Assembly: GCF_009451885.1 (NCBI RefSeq)
Contig: NZ_WIAO01000003.1
Span: 1-64,000 of the forward strand
DNA from: Glycomyces albidus
GTDB lineage: Bacteria; Actinomycetota; Actinomycetes; Mycobacteriales; Micromonosporaceae
Length of the DNA: 64,000 nucleotides
Direction of reading: 5' to 3'
Shown: in pieces, positions 17,260-25,963 of the stretch
Numbering within the stretch: the first letter of the stretch is position 1
Layout: every line of letters starts with the position of its first letter
Made by a program: the position numbers and the translations under genes
Notes under the pieces: model-generated
Told to the model about the DNA's origin: nothing
The model's database searches: none
The model's input: only the letters and a program-made list of their open reading frames with translations

Positions 17260-18012
17260 TCAATCTCGGTCGCCAGCAGGGTTTTCCGCAGGTGCGGTCT
17301 CACCTGGTTTGTCTAGGGCGTCGCCGAGCTGTTCGGACAGTTCAGGGCTGTACTTGGCGATCCAGCGGGACAGCTCCCGCAGCATTGATTGGAGTTCAGG
17401 GGAAGTCTTCTTGCTGACGAGCAGATTGAGCGCTTCCGCGGTTCTGATCCAGCTTTCGTCGGGCTGGTAGTCGTCGATCGATCTCCGCAGATCAGCGGCA
17501 GCCTCGGGGAACTGGTCAAGCTTAAATCCGTGCGGCGGGTCGAGGAGAAAGTGGGCGATGGTGGACGCATGGTCATCCAGCACGACGTGCCGAATGCTCA
17601 TGGCCCTGGCGACCTGTTCGACCGCTTCGGGCCCAGCGACGCCAGCGATGCGTCGGAGCACTTCCAGATGCACCAGTTCGACCTGCGCGTCTCGGTTACC
17701 GCGCAGCCGCACGGTGACCTGCTCAATGCTCGGTCCACGCCGCGGGAGTTTGCTACGCCAGACCGCAGCCGTGGCGGCGATAGCCGCGGCTTCATCGTCG
17801 AGGACAGAGTACTGCCTGGCGGCGTCGGCGATCGCTCGCTCCGCGGCGGCCTGGGCGAGGGCGATCGCTTGCGGTTCGGGAATCCGTTCCGGGCGGGTTC
17901 CTTCCAGAATCAGCCTGACTTGGAAGGCGATGCCGGGTTCCGCGCAAGGAACACGAAACTCGACATCTGCCTTCCAGGATTCAAGCCGCGAACGAGGGCG
18001 GCGCTTGATCAT
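17260..18012 (-). CDS. Unknown protein, partner of the 844-residue motif protein
   Basis: A 250-residue protein; its ATG overlaps the stop of the large upstream gene (ATGA). It is Arg-, Ala- and Glu-rich and helical (IALAQAAAERAIADAARQYSVLDDEAAAIAATAAV), with a central beta-containing part (IEQVTVRLRGNRDAQVELVHLEVLRRI) somewhat reminiscent of membrane-scaffold (SPFH-like) proteins, but no transmembrane segment is seen. The C-terminus (about 190-250) is acidic and Pro-rich. No family is assigned. The coupling says it works with the upstream protein in fixed proportion. Confidence 0.7.
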   Translation of the reverse strand: MIKRRPRSRLESWKADVEFRVPCAEPGIAFQVRLILEGTRPERIPEPQAIALAQAAAERAIADAARQYSVLDDEAAAIAATAAVWRSKLPRRGPSIEQVTVRLRGNRDAQVELVHLEVLRRIAGVAGPEAVEQVARAMSIRHVVLDDHASTIAHFLLDPPHGFKLDQFPEAAADLRRSIDDYQPDESWIRTAEALNLLVSKKTSPELQSMLRELSRWIAKYSPELSEQLGDALDKPGETAPAENPAGDRD

Positions 18013-20543
18013 CCGCGTTCAAACCTCTGGTCAGGGAAGGTCTGGCGCGTGATCTCAAACATGGCATCGCGGGAGGCGGCCAGCAACCGCTGGTCGAGTT
18101 CAGTCGCGCGCACCAATGGCAACGAGGTGACGGCTTTCCATCTGCCGGAGAGTCGAGCGAGGACGTGGTCGGCCTCGCCTGCCTCCTCCCACCGGTCGGC
18201 GATCGCGTTGCGGAAGACGCTGATGACTTCCCGCTCCATCTCCGTCGGAGCGCAGGCGTCCATCCATGCGTTGAAGGCCGGTTGGATTACCGATTCGTCA
18301 TGTTTGAGGACGCGAAGCGTGCTGGCCCACAGAGCGACCAGCGCTTTTCGGCTGGACTCGGGCCCGTCTGCCTTGGGTATCAGTGCCGGTTCCGCATTCT
18401 CCTTGACTCGAGCCTGGGCGACGGAGAGGAACAATCGGACGGCTCGTTTTCGCTGCGCGAGTTGCTCCGCCCGCGCATCGGTGCTGAGTCGAGCGAGAAC
18501 AGCGTTGCTCTGGTGGGCCTCGGTTACCAGCAGGCGGCTGGCTCGTTCCAGGGCCGCGTCCAGTGCGGAGTCCTCGTCGCCGGCTTGTCGCCGTTCCATG
18601 AGATGGACGAGCCTGGTGGTGACCAGTCGTGGGTACTCGAGCGCGAACGTCGGGCTCGCACACAGTTCGGCGACGACCCGACGCAGCGCTGAATCGCCCT
18701 TCTTTGCCCACTGGCGAGTCCGGTCACGCACCGCGCTAGCGATGCCTGAAGTGGTGGCGGCTTGCTCCAGCAGCTTCGCTGCATCGGGGAGCGTGGTATC
18801 GACTCCGGCCCACTTTGCGACGACGTCGTACAGGAAGCCGAACTCGCCGCGCTCTTGGGCGTGGTGGATGGCGAACTTACCGACTTGATTCTTGAGACGG
18901 TCCCGCTCTTCGGACGTGAAGGTGTCGCTTGTGGCGAGATTCATCAGCCAGTCGATCAGCGCGCTGCGATACTCGGGCCAGTCGTTCCAAAAGTAGCGAA
19001 CGACCGCCTCGGCGAACCCCGGCCTAGTGAAGACGACCTTCCCATCCCGTAGTTCTGCCAGGGAGTCCCGTGCGAGCAACCGGGTCCCGGGACCGCTCCA
19101 TACAGGTTCGCCAAGCGCGGGATCGCTGATGCCCTCCTCGTCGAGTCCGGCCTCGAGAAGCTTGAGTCTGGTGATGGTCTGAAGCAGCGCGGTCGCCTCC
19201 GTGCGGATCCGGATGGGATCTCCTGTGGGCACGACAGCAGCCGCCAGCTGGAAAGCGCGCAGCCGCGGCTTCCGTTGGTTGTCGTGGTTCCAAAGATCCA
19301 GTTCGGCGACCCAGGCCTGGAACCGGTCGAGCACGAGCTGCTCGGCGTAGGCGCGGTCACCACTGGACCACGGGATGTGGCGGCGCTCCTTGAACTCCTC
19401 CTTCAACGACGCCTGCCCAGCTGGCGTCAGGCTGTTCCAGTGGTCGAGCGCCTCGTTGATTGCCTTCCTCAGACGGAGCGCCTCCGCCGGCGGCTTCCGG
19501 TCCAGCAAGCCACGGTTTCGTGCGAACGTCACCCACTCAGCTGGTGCCCCCGCATACCCGGACTTTTTCTTCTCTGAGCTCGGAGCGGATTCGCTGGTCG
19601 CGGAGTTCTCTGCGGTGCCTACACCGTCCTCGTTTCCTTCCGTGGCGCTGGTGGAGCCGACTAGGTGGTTGCTCAGGATCTCGTACGGATCCGGTCGTGC
19701 GATGCCGATCACGCCGAACTGCTCGCACAGAGCCGTCTCCAGGTCTGTCTCGCCAAACACGACAACGAGGAACGACTCTTGCGTTCGAAGGTCCTCGTGC
19801 AGTCCCGAGAGGTTCTCCAGCAACCGCTCCGGTTCCTCGATCTCGATATCGCTCAGGTCGAGCAGGAAGGCGCTCTTGTCGTATTTTTTAAGCTGCCAGG
19901 GCTCGATCACCAATTCGGCCGGAGGATGGATTCGCCGCGGCTTCTGGTTCCCGGCGCTGACCAGGAAACGGGCGGTGGTGTTCCGGCCGCCCTCCTCGAT
20001 TGCGAGCAGCGCGACCTGGCGCTCTCCCATGAACAGTTCTGATTCAATGGTCACGACGCTGTCGGGTTTGACGAATCGGTTCCGGTTGTTCCCCTCAAGG
20101 TCGTCCACCGTGATATCGGTGATGCGAAGGCGTTCACCGTGTTGGTGATACTCCTTGTGTTCATAGGTGCCGGCCTGGACCAGCTTGTCAACATCACCAT
20201 GGATGTCGGTGTTGAACGTCGTTCCAGGCTGGTCCCCTCCCTCGAAGGAATCCTGCGGCTCCGGCTCGGCGTCATCGTCGGTTTCGGGAGTCGGGTACGA
20301 CGCGGGACCGATGTCGAACGCCGAGGGCGCGCTGCTTTGCGGTGAATTCGAATAACTCGTCTCACCGGACTCATCAACCAGCAGTTCTCGCTCGCCGGGA
20401 AGCGAGGGCTCCGTAATCGCCTCTGAAGCGGCGTCTTCAGGTACTTGTGGCAATCCCTGAGGAGGAAAGGGAATCATCTGATGTTCCCGCTTGGCATTCG
20501 CGGGCAAGTCTTCGGGGCTGCGCTGCTCGAAGCGTTCGTCCAT
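18009..20543 (-). CDS. Large unknown protein with RHIM/BASS-like motif
   Basis: An 844-residue protein. The ATG at 20543 (MDERFEQ) has a GGAG ribosome site about nine bases upstream; the open frame before it is spurious. Residues 1-105 are acidic and probably disordered. At about 108-130 lies TTFNTDIHGDVDKLVQAGTYEH, whose N-x-I-x-G-x-V...VQAG pattern resembles actinobacterial amyloid signalling motifs and the RHIM core. A beta-rich segment follows (ITDITVDDLEG, then VTIESELFMGERQVALLAIEEG) and a helical block of over 450 residues with no P-loop. It may be an NLR-independent adaptor or effector scaffold. Together with the coupled downstream gene it forms a two-gene locus that I cannot place in a known system. 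Confidence 0.72.
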   Translation of the reverse strand: MDERFEQRSPEDLPANAKREHQMIPFPPQGLPQVPEDAASEAITEPSLPGERELLVDESGETSYSNSPQSSAPSAFDIGPASYPTPETDDDAEPEPQDSFEGGDQPGTTFNTDIHGDVDKLVQAGTYEHKEYHQHGERLRITDITVDDLEGNNRNRFVKPDSVVTIESELFMGERQVALLAIEEGGRNTTARFLVSAGNQKPRRIHPPAELVIEPWQLKKYDKSAFLLDLSDIEIEEPERLLENLSGLHEDLRTQESFLVVVFGETDLETALCEQFGVIGIARPDPYEILSNHLVGSTSATEGNEDGVGTAENSATSESAPSSEKKKSGYAGAPAEWVTFARNRGLLDRKPPAEALRLRKAINEALDHWNSLTPAGQASLKEEFKERRHIPWSSGDRAYAEQLVLDRFQAWVAELDLWNHDNQRKPRLRAFQLAAAVVPTGDPIRIRTEATALLQTITRLKLLEAGLDEEGISDPALGEPVWSGPGTRLLARDSLAELRDGKVVFTRPGFAEAVVRYFWNDWPEYRSALIDWLMNLATSDTFTSEERDRLKNQVGKFAIHHAQERGEFGFLYDVVAKWAGVDTTLPDAAKLLEQAATTSGIASAVRDRTRQWAKKGDSALRRVVAELCASPTFALEYPRLVTTRLVHLMERRQAGDEDSALDAALERASRLLVTEAHQSNAVLARLSTDARAEQLAQRKRAVRLFLSVAQARVKENAEPALIPKADGPESSRKALVALWASTLRVLKHDESVIQPAFNAWMDACAPTEMEREVISVFRNAIADRWEEAGEADHVLARLSGRWKAVTSLPLVRATELDQRLLAASRDAMFEITRQTFPDQRFERG

Positions 20544-20905
20544 CGACGGTCTGGTCTCCTTTGCGATCGGGGTAATCCGAGCGTCAAGAGCAACCAGCGC
20601 AAGCCTGGATACAGGTGGCGGCTGTCGCCAATCTGACAAACCGCCGATTACCGAGGCTGAACCGGGATGTTCAACTTTCCTAGAGGGGAGCCCCACGTGG
20701 CACCCGTCCCTTCTCCGACCCTCACAACCGACCATGCCATCGAGGGCCGATGCAGGTTGGTTCGGACAGCTGGCACCCGCACAGGTCGTCACCGTGACCG
20801 CTTGTGACAGGACGCAGCTCTGCGTGACCGCCGACGAAGCTGGTGCGTTCCGGTTCGGTGCTGAGCTGCGGTTTTCGCTGTCACAACGAGCGTGGTGCGG
20901 GAGCC

Positions 20906-20928
20906 TGTGACAGTCACGAGCTGTCACA
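20906..20928. repeat. TGTGACAG inverted repeat
   Basis: TGTGACAG (20906-20913) and CTGTCACA (20921-20928) form a perfect 8-base inverted repeat with a 7-base spacer. A third direct copy lies at 20803-20810. It is a possible protein-binding site in the control region between divergent transcripts. Confidence 0.5.
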
Positions 20929-21320
20929 CCCCTTGACGGTGACCCCTGGAACGAGCGTTCATGGAGGGGTCGGCCGACGGTGCCGAAGGGCCACGGGCGG
21001 TGCATGTCGATGGTCGGCAAGTTGTGTCGAGCAGGAATGCAACGGTTCGCTCCGCGCGTTCTCACCCGGCTCTGGCTCGCCGATTGGTCTCGGCATCGGT
21101 GGATTGGGGCGGCTCGTGAGTCAGCCGCGTTTGTGCTTGTCCATGCATAATCGCGAGCTTTTAAGATAACAATTCGATAAAGGGCGGCTTTCGAGGCGCG
21201 GAAAAGTGCCCTCAAGTTGCCATACATATACGGGGCCTGTTTTCTGGGCCGCGGGATCAATCGTCGATCGGCTCGCATGCCCGTCCCGGAAGTGGGTGCG
21301 GAGGCGACCGATGATAGGCC

Positions 21321-21437
21321 CGGTTACTGGCCTCCGCCGAGGGGATGGGTTATCGAGGGTTACCGGTTACCGGCTGGCTTGGTTATCGGGCTTGAGCTGG
21401 AGGGTTACCGGGACGCTTGACAGTAACCGCAGTAACG
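21321..21437. repeat. Iteron-like GGTTAYYG repeats, possible origin
   Basis: Six direct copies of GGTTA(C/T)(C/T)G: CGGTTACTGG at 21321, GGGTTATCGA at 21347, GGGTTACCGG at 21357, GGTTACCGG at 21365, TGGTTATCGG at 21380 and GGGTTACCGG at 21402. An inverted pair, CAGTAACCGCAGTAACG, lies at 21421-21437. Clustered short repeats upstream of transfer and replication-relaxation genes resemble iterons or an oriT/replication control site of actinomycete integrative elements. They could instead be operators for a repressor of the transfer genes. Confidence 0.55.
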
Positions 21438-21704
21438 AGCTCAACTAGATATCCGTCAACTTCACAGGTGGCGTGAGTTTCTCACGGTCCGCGGCGCGCT
21501 CGGCGCGGCTACGCGGTGCCGTTCCTCCCAGCCCTTGCGCAGACGCATGCGACCGTCCTCGGTCGACGTCGTCTGGCTCCAGGTTTCCTAATTGCATACC
21601 GATGGCAGTCGCTGCACTATAGCGGCTGCCATGCCATGAGTCGCCGGTCCGCAATGGCCCGGTGGCTGTCATTCCGTGTGCTCATTCAGCAATTGGAGGT
21701 TTCA

Positions 21705-24113
21705 ATGCGCACGTTTTCGAGTCCGAATATACCCACTCTCGTGGAGGGCGGGCCATGGGGTCTGCTCACACATGTATGGCATGCCCCGCAAGTCCGCCTG
21801 CTCGCGACAGCGCTTCTCGTAGCGCTGGGCGCGGCGCTGGCGGTGCAAGTGTTGCGGTGCGTCCTGCACGGGCGCGAGCGGCGGCGGTGGCTGGCCGGCT
21901 CGCGATACATCGCGATCGCCGCGCCCGGCGTCGTCACCGAGAACGGCGGAGCGGTGTTCTGGGACCACCTCAGCGTGATCGCGCGGCCGGCGTGGCGGCG
22001 GTTCTGGTTCGGCCAGCCGTGGGTGCTGTGGGAGCTCCACGCCGACCGCCGAAACTTCACGGTGCGGGTGTGGGTGCCCTCGTGCATCGACGCGGCCTTG
22101 GTCGAGGGAGCGATCGAGGCCGCCTGTCCTGGCGCCTCCACCACGGTGGTGGAGGCCGAGCCGCCGCTGCGGGTCCAGCCGTCGATGAAGGGCGAGCGGC
22201 TCGCCTGGCCCAAGGGCACGGACGTGCCGGTCGTGGTCTCGCCTGCCGGTGTCGATCCGATGCGGCCGCTCCTGCATGCCGTCGGAGTCGGGGTGTGTCC
22301 GGCGAGTCGGCGGGCGATGTCGCGGATGTCGAAGGCGGCCTGGTCGCATGGGCAGAGCGGGGGCTCGTCCATGTTGAAGGGCTTCGCCAACGATCTGCTC
22401 GACCTCGTGCAGCCCGGCCCGGCCGCGAAATCGACACCCTCGCGCACGCAGCCGGAAGCGGCGTGGGTCACGCGGAAACGAAAGATCCTGCAAGAGCGGG
22501 TCAGTACCGGTTCGCTCTGGTCGGCTTCGGTCCGATGGGCGGTCTCGATGCCCGAGGGCCGCTCGGTAAGGCTCAAGCGCGAAGCGGCGAGCACTGCTGC
22601 GGCGGTGTCAATGCTGACCGGCGGTGTCAGCGCCCTACGTCGCAGGCTCGCCAGGCCCGAGCGGCAGGTGAACTCATGGGCGCTGGGCCGGACGGTCATG
22701 GTCAACACGCCCGAGGTCGCCGCGCTCGCGCATCTGCCCTTCGACGAGATCGTGCCGGCCTTGGACCGGGCCAGGGCGCGCCGCGTGCGCCCGGTCGAGG
22801 CAGTCCCCTCCGGGGGCCGGGGCGTCAAGCCGCTCGGCCGCGCCGCCCAAGGAGGCCGCAAGGTCGGACTGCACACCGCTGACGCCCGCCAGCACCTGCA
22901 CGTGCTCGGCTCTACAGGTACGGGGAAGTCGACGCTGCTGCAGCACATGATCCTGTCCGATATCAAGAACCGGAGAGGGACAATGGTCATCGACCCGAAG
23001 GGCGACTTGATCAACGACCTGCTCGACCGTCTCGACCCTGAGACGGTTCGGGGCCGGCTGACCTTGATCGATCCGGCCGAGCCGGGCGGGCACGGGTTCC
23101 TCCCGCTGTCGGGCCCGGACGGCGAGATCGCGGTCGACCATGTGGTCGGGATCTGCAACCAGTTGTGGGAGCGGCACTGGGGCCCCCGGGCCACCTACGT
23201 CCTCCGCAATGGACTGCGGACGGTCCTCGCGGCGGAGCTGGACCTGATAGACCTGCCGGGTCTGATGATGAAGCCCGACTACTGGCGGGAGGTCGTCAAG
23301 CGCCTCGGCCCGGGCGACGAGCAGCTGCTGGGGTTCTGGGTGTGGTGGGAGGACATGGACAAGACCAGCCGCTACCAGGCGATCGGTCCGATCCTCTCGC
23401 GCTTCGACGCGCTGTTCGGCAACGAGTTCATGCGCTCGACGTTCGGCAAACCCGCGAAGCCGGTCGATATCGGTCGGGCGCTCGATACCGGCGGGATCGT
23501 GTTCGCGCGCCTGCCGAAGGGCGAGATGACGGAGTCGGCGGTGCCGCTGATGGGCTCGGTGCTGGTCGCGAAGGCGGCGCAGGCGGCGATGCGCCGCTCG
23601 CACCTGCCCGACCACCAGCGACCCGAATCGGTGCTGTACCTCGACGAGGCGCACAACTTCCTCAACCTGCCACAGCGGATCGAGGAGCTGCTGACCGAGG
23701 CCCGTGCGATGCGAATGGGCCTGGTCCTGGCCCACTAGTACCTGGGGCAGCTGGGCCGCGACCTGGAGGGCACGATCTCGGCGAACGCCCGCAACAAGGT
23801 GTTCTTCACCGTCTCTCCTGAGGACGCGCGCCAGCTCGCCCGGCACACGCTCCCCGAGCTGGGCGAGGAGGACCTGGCCCGCCTCGGCGCCTACGAGGCC
23901 GCCTGCCGCCCGATCGTGGGCGGCGTCGCGACGCCAGCGTTCACGCTGCGGACCGACGCCCCGGCACCGATCCTCGGCATGGCCGAGCAGATCCGCGCCG
24001 AGGCGACCGGCCGGAAGCCGTCGCCCGCCCTGCCGTCGGCGAAGGTCCTGCGGCAGTGGCTCGCCGAAGAGCGTGCGCGGGCGGCGGAGACCGAGTGGGG
24101 TGAGGCCGCTTGA
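21705..24113 (+). pseudogene. VirD4/TraD-like type IV coupling ATPase, interrupted by TAG
   Basis: The frame begins at ATG 21705 (GGAGG at 21695-21699) and would encode 802 residues. One transmembrane helix lies near residues 28-50. The ATPase has Walker A GSTGTGKST near 402-410 and Walker B LYLDEAHNF (Asp647, Glu648); SANARNKVFFTVSPEDA fits the C-terminal part of conjugative DNA-transfer ATPases. A single in-frame TAG at 23736-23738 (codon 678) interrupts GLVLAH-stop-YLGQLGRDL, where related proteins typically have Gln. The frame is otherwise intact to 24113. Unless suppressed, the product stops just after Walker B and is probably inactive. Normal role: energising DNA transfer of the element. 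The downstream gene starts by TTGA overlap. Confidence 0.8.
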
Positions 24114-24922
24114 GTGCGCAGCGGATACCCGGTCAGGTCACGAAGGACTTCGCTGAAGTCCTGGAGCGCTTGACCGGGCGGGACATGAGGCTCATCGACG
24201 CCTTCGCCCGCCACCGGATCTTCACCGCCGCGCAAATCGCGGCCCTGTATTTCCCGTCGGCGTGGTCGGCCCGCATCCGGCTGGTGACCCTCATCGAGAT
24301 GGAGGTCCTGGCCAGGTTCAGGGACGCCAATCGGGCGGCGTACCGGTACACGCTCGGGTACTGGGGCGCGGCCGTCCACGCCTGGCGAAGAGGCGACCCG
24401 CCGCCTACGAAGGCGGCCGTCGCGCTTGCCGCCCATCAGCTCGCGGTCTCGCGCAAGAGGTGCCATCTCGAAGGCGTCAACGCCTTCTTCACGGCCCTGC
24501 ACGCCGAAGCTACCGCTTTGGGTTCGATCTCGGTGACGCAGTGGCTGTGCGAGGACGAAGCGGCATCGCTGTTCCTGGGAAAGGTCCGGCCCGACGGGGC
24601 CGCCGTCCTCGCCTTCGAGGATGGGAGGACGGTGCCGTTCTTTTTCGAGTACGACACCGGTACCGAGCCGCTGACCCTCCTGACGGCGAAGCTCGACCGC
24701 TACACCGCCGCGAAGCCGGTCGGCGGGGCCCGGCCGGTCCTGCTTCAGATCACCCGGCCCGGCCGCGAGCAGAACTTCCACCACGAACTTGCCGGGCGAG
24801 AGTATCCGTTCCCGGTCGCCACGACCGCCGGAAGCGGCGGGACGCTCGGTGTGCGGTGGCGGCGGCTCGGCAGCACGACTCTGGTCGCGTTGGCCGATCT
24901 CGGGTTGGGGGTGCGGCCATGA
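24110..24922 (+). CDS. Replication-relaxation family protein
   Basis: A 270-residue protein starting at TTG 24110, overlapping the ATPase stop (TTGA). The N-terminal winged-helix (MRLIDAFARHRIFTAAQIAALYFPS, then RIRLVTLIEMEVLARF) and the later catalytic-looking domain (VPFFFEYDTGTEPL, then KLDRY) match the Replic_Relax family found on actinomycete plasmids and integrative elements, where it is linked to plasmid replication and DNA relaxation. Its place behind a transfer ATPase is typical. Its stop overlaps the RNA-ligase gene start. Confidence 0.82.
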   Translation: MSAQRIPGQVTKDFAEVLERLTGRDMRLIDAFARHRIFTAAQIAALYFPSAWSARIRLVTLIEMEVLARFRDANRAAYRYTLGYWGAAVHAWRRGDPPPTKAAVALAAHQLAVSRKRCHLEGVNAFFTALHAEATALGSISVTQWLCEDEAASLFLGKVRPDGAAVLAFEDGRTVPFFFEYDTGTEPLTLLTAKLDRYTAAKPVGGARPVLLQITRPGREQNFHHELAGREYPFPVATTAGSGGTLGVRWRRLGSTTLVALADLGLGVRP

Positions 24923-25935
24923 TGGGCCCGGAATCGGGGCACACCGGCCCCCACAATGCCGCCCGCACTGGCCCCGCCAATGCCCCCCACACCGGCCCTA
25001 CACAACCCGCAAGGCCACTAGAGGGTATAGGACCAGGTCAGTGGCATCATTTGGCTACTGGTGAGAGTCCGAGACATACCTCCAGGGGGGACGAAGATCC
25101 GGCAGCGGCCTCAACCGAGGGAGCGGGTCCGACCGGGACCCCGATTCAACCAGCGGACCAATGGTCCACACGAGACCTCAATGCAACACCCGACAGTGCT
25201 CCATCATTTGGTTCTCCACCAAGGCAACGCAAAGGCGTCACCGGCGTCAAAGCCGCGGAGGGGACAGCTGCGCCGACCATGCCCGGTGTGAGTTCGGACG
25301 CCGCGAGCGGAGCGGCGCTGGTCCCGGTGTGGCCGAAGATCATCCGGCTCACCGAGCGCTGGGTGATCACCGAGAAGATCGACGGCACCCACGCGATCCT
25401 CGTCATCCGCCACGCCGGCGCCGAGAGAACGGCGGAACCGGGCGGGATGGTCGCTGCGGGCCCGGGTGGGCGGCCGGTGACGGTACGAGCGGCGAGTCGC
25501 ACTCGCTGGCTGGTGCCCGAACACCTTGCCCGCGAGGGCGACGGACGCGACAACTTCGGCTTCGCCGCCTGGGTCGCCGCCCACGCGGCCGACCTGGCCG
25601 CGCTCGGCCCCGGCGACCACCACGGCGAGTGGTACGGCCAAGGGATTGGTCGCGGGTACGAGCTGACCAGCCGCCGCTTCGCGCTGTTCGACACCACGAG
25701 GTGGCAGCGCGGGCTACCCGAAGGTGTTCCGGAAGAGTTGGATCTCGTGCCGGTACCGGCCGAATGCGAGGGTGTGAAGCTAAACGCCACGGTCACGCGG
25801 TGCCTGGCGCGGTTGGAAAAGCACGGGTCGCAGCTGGTGCCCGGCGCGGCGGCCGAGGGCATCATCGCGTCCTCGACAACCGACACCCGCCTCGCGCTCA
25901 AGGCTTACTCCTCCAACATGAATGGCCAGCAGTAA
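24919..25935 (+). CDS. RNA ligase family protein with low-complexity N-terminal extension
   Basis: A 338-residue protein with an ATG at 24919 overlapping the previous stop (ATGA). The C-terminal 210 residues carry nucleotidyltransferase motifs in order: EKIDGTHA (motif I, KxDG, Lys153 as the likely AMP-accepting residue), GEWYGQGI (motif III-like), AEGIIA (motif IV, Glu313) and ALKAY (motif V, Lys328). This is the pattern of Rnl2-like RNA ligases. The first 120 residues are Pro/His/Gly/Thr-rich, with repeated HTGP units and no fold visible. A start nearer 25279 would remove them, but the ATGA coupling favours the long form. Possible roles are RNA repair during host defence or nick sealing during transfer. 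Confidence 0.75.
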   Translation: MMGPESGHTGPHNAARTGPANAPHTGPTQPARPLEGIGPGQWHHLATGESPRHTSRGDEDPAAASTEGAGPTGTPIQPADQWSTRDLNATPDSAPSFGSPPRQRKGVTGVKAAEGTAAPTMPGVSSDAASGAALVPVWPKIIRLTERWVITEKIDGTHAILVIRHAGAERTAEPGGMVAAGPGGRPVTVRAASRTRWLVPEHLAREGDGRDNFGFAAWVAAHAADLAALGPGDHHGEWYGQGIGRGYELTSRRFALFDTTRWQRGLPEGVPEELDLVPVPAECEGVKLNATVTRCLARLEKHGSQLVPGAAAEGIIASSTTDTRLALKAYSSNMNGQQ

Positions 25936-25963
25936 TGTCGGCAGGTGCTCGTATCCTCACTAC

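Larger units (their letters stand above)
20544..21704. other. 1.16-kb non-coding region with repeats
   Basis: No credible gene. It holds the promoter of the minus-strand 844-residue protein gene, an inverted TGTGACAG repeat (20906-20928; a further copy at 20803-20810), an AT-rich patch around 21150-21180 and a block of GGTTAYYG repeats (21321-21437) ahead of the conjugation-type ATPase gene. Repeats plus AT-rich DNA beside transfer and replication genes suit an origin region of the integrative element. Confidence 0.55.

Noticed and set aside
20544-21278. N-terminal extension of the 844-residue protein
   Set aside because: The extra 245 codons have no protein-like sequence, and a good ribosome site precedes the ATG at 20543.
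24262-24918. Upstream extension of the RNA ligase frame
   Set aside because: It overlaps the replication-relaxation gene in another frame; the ATGA junction at 24919 gives a better start.
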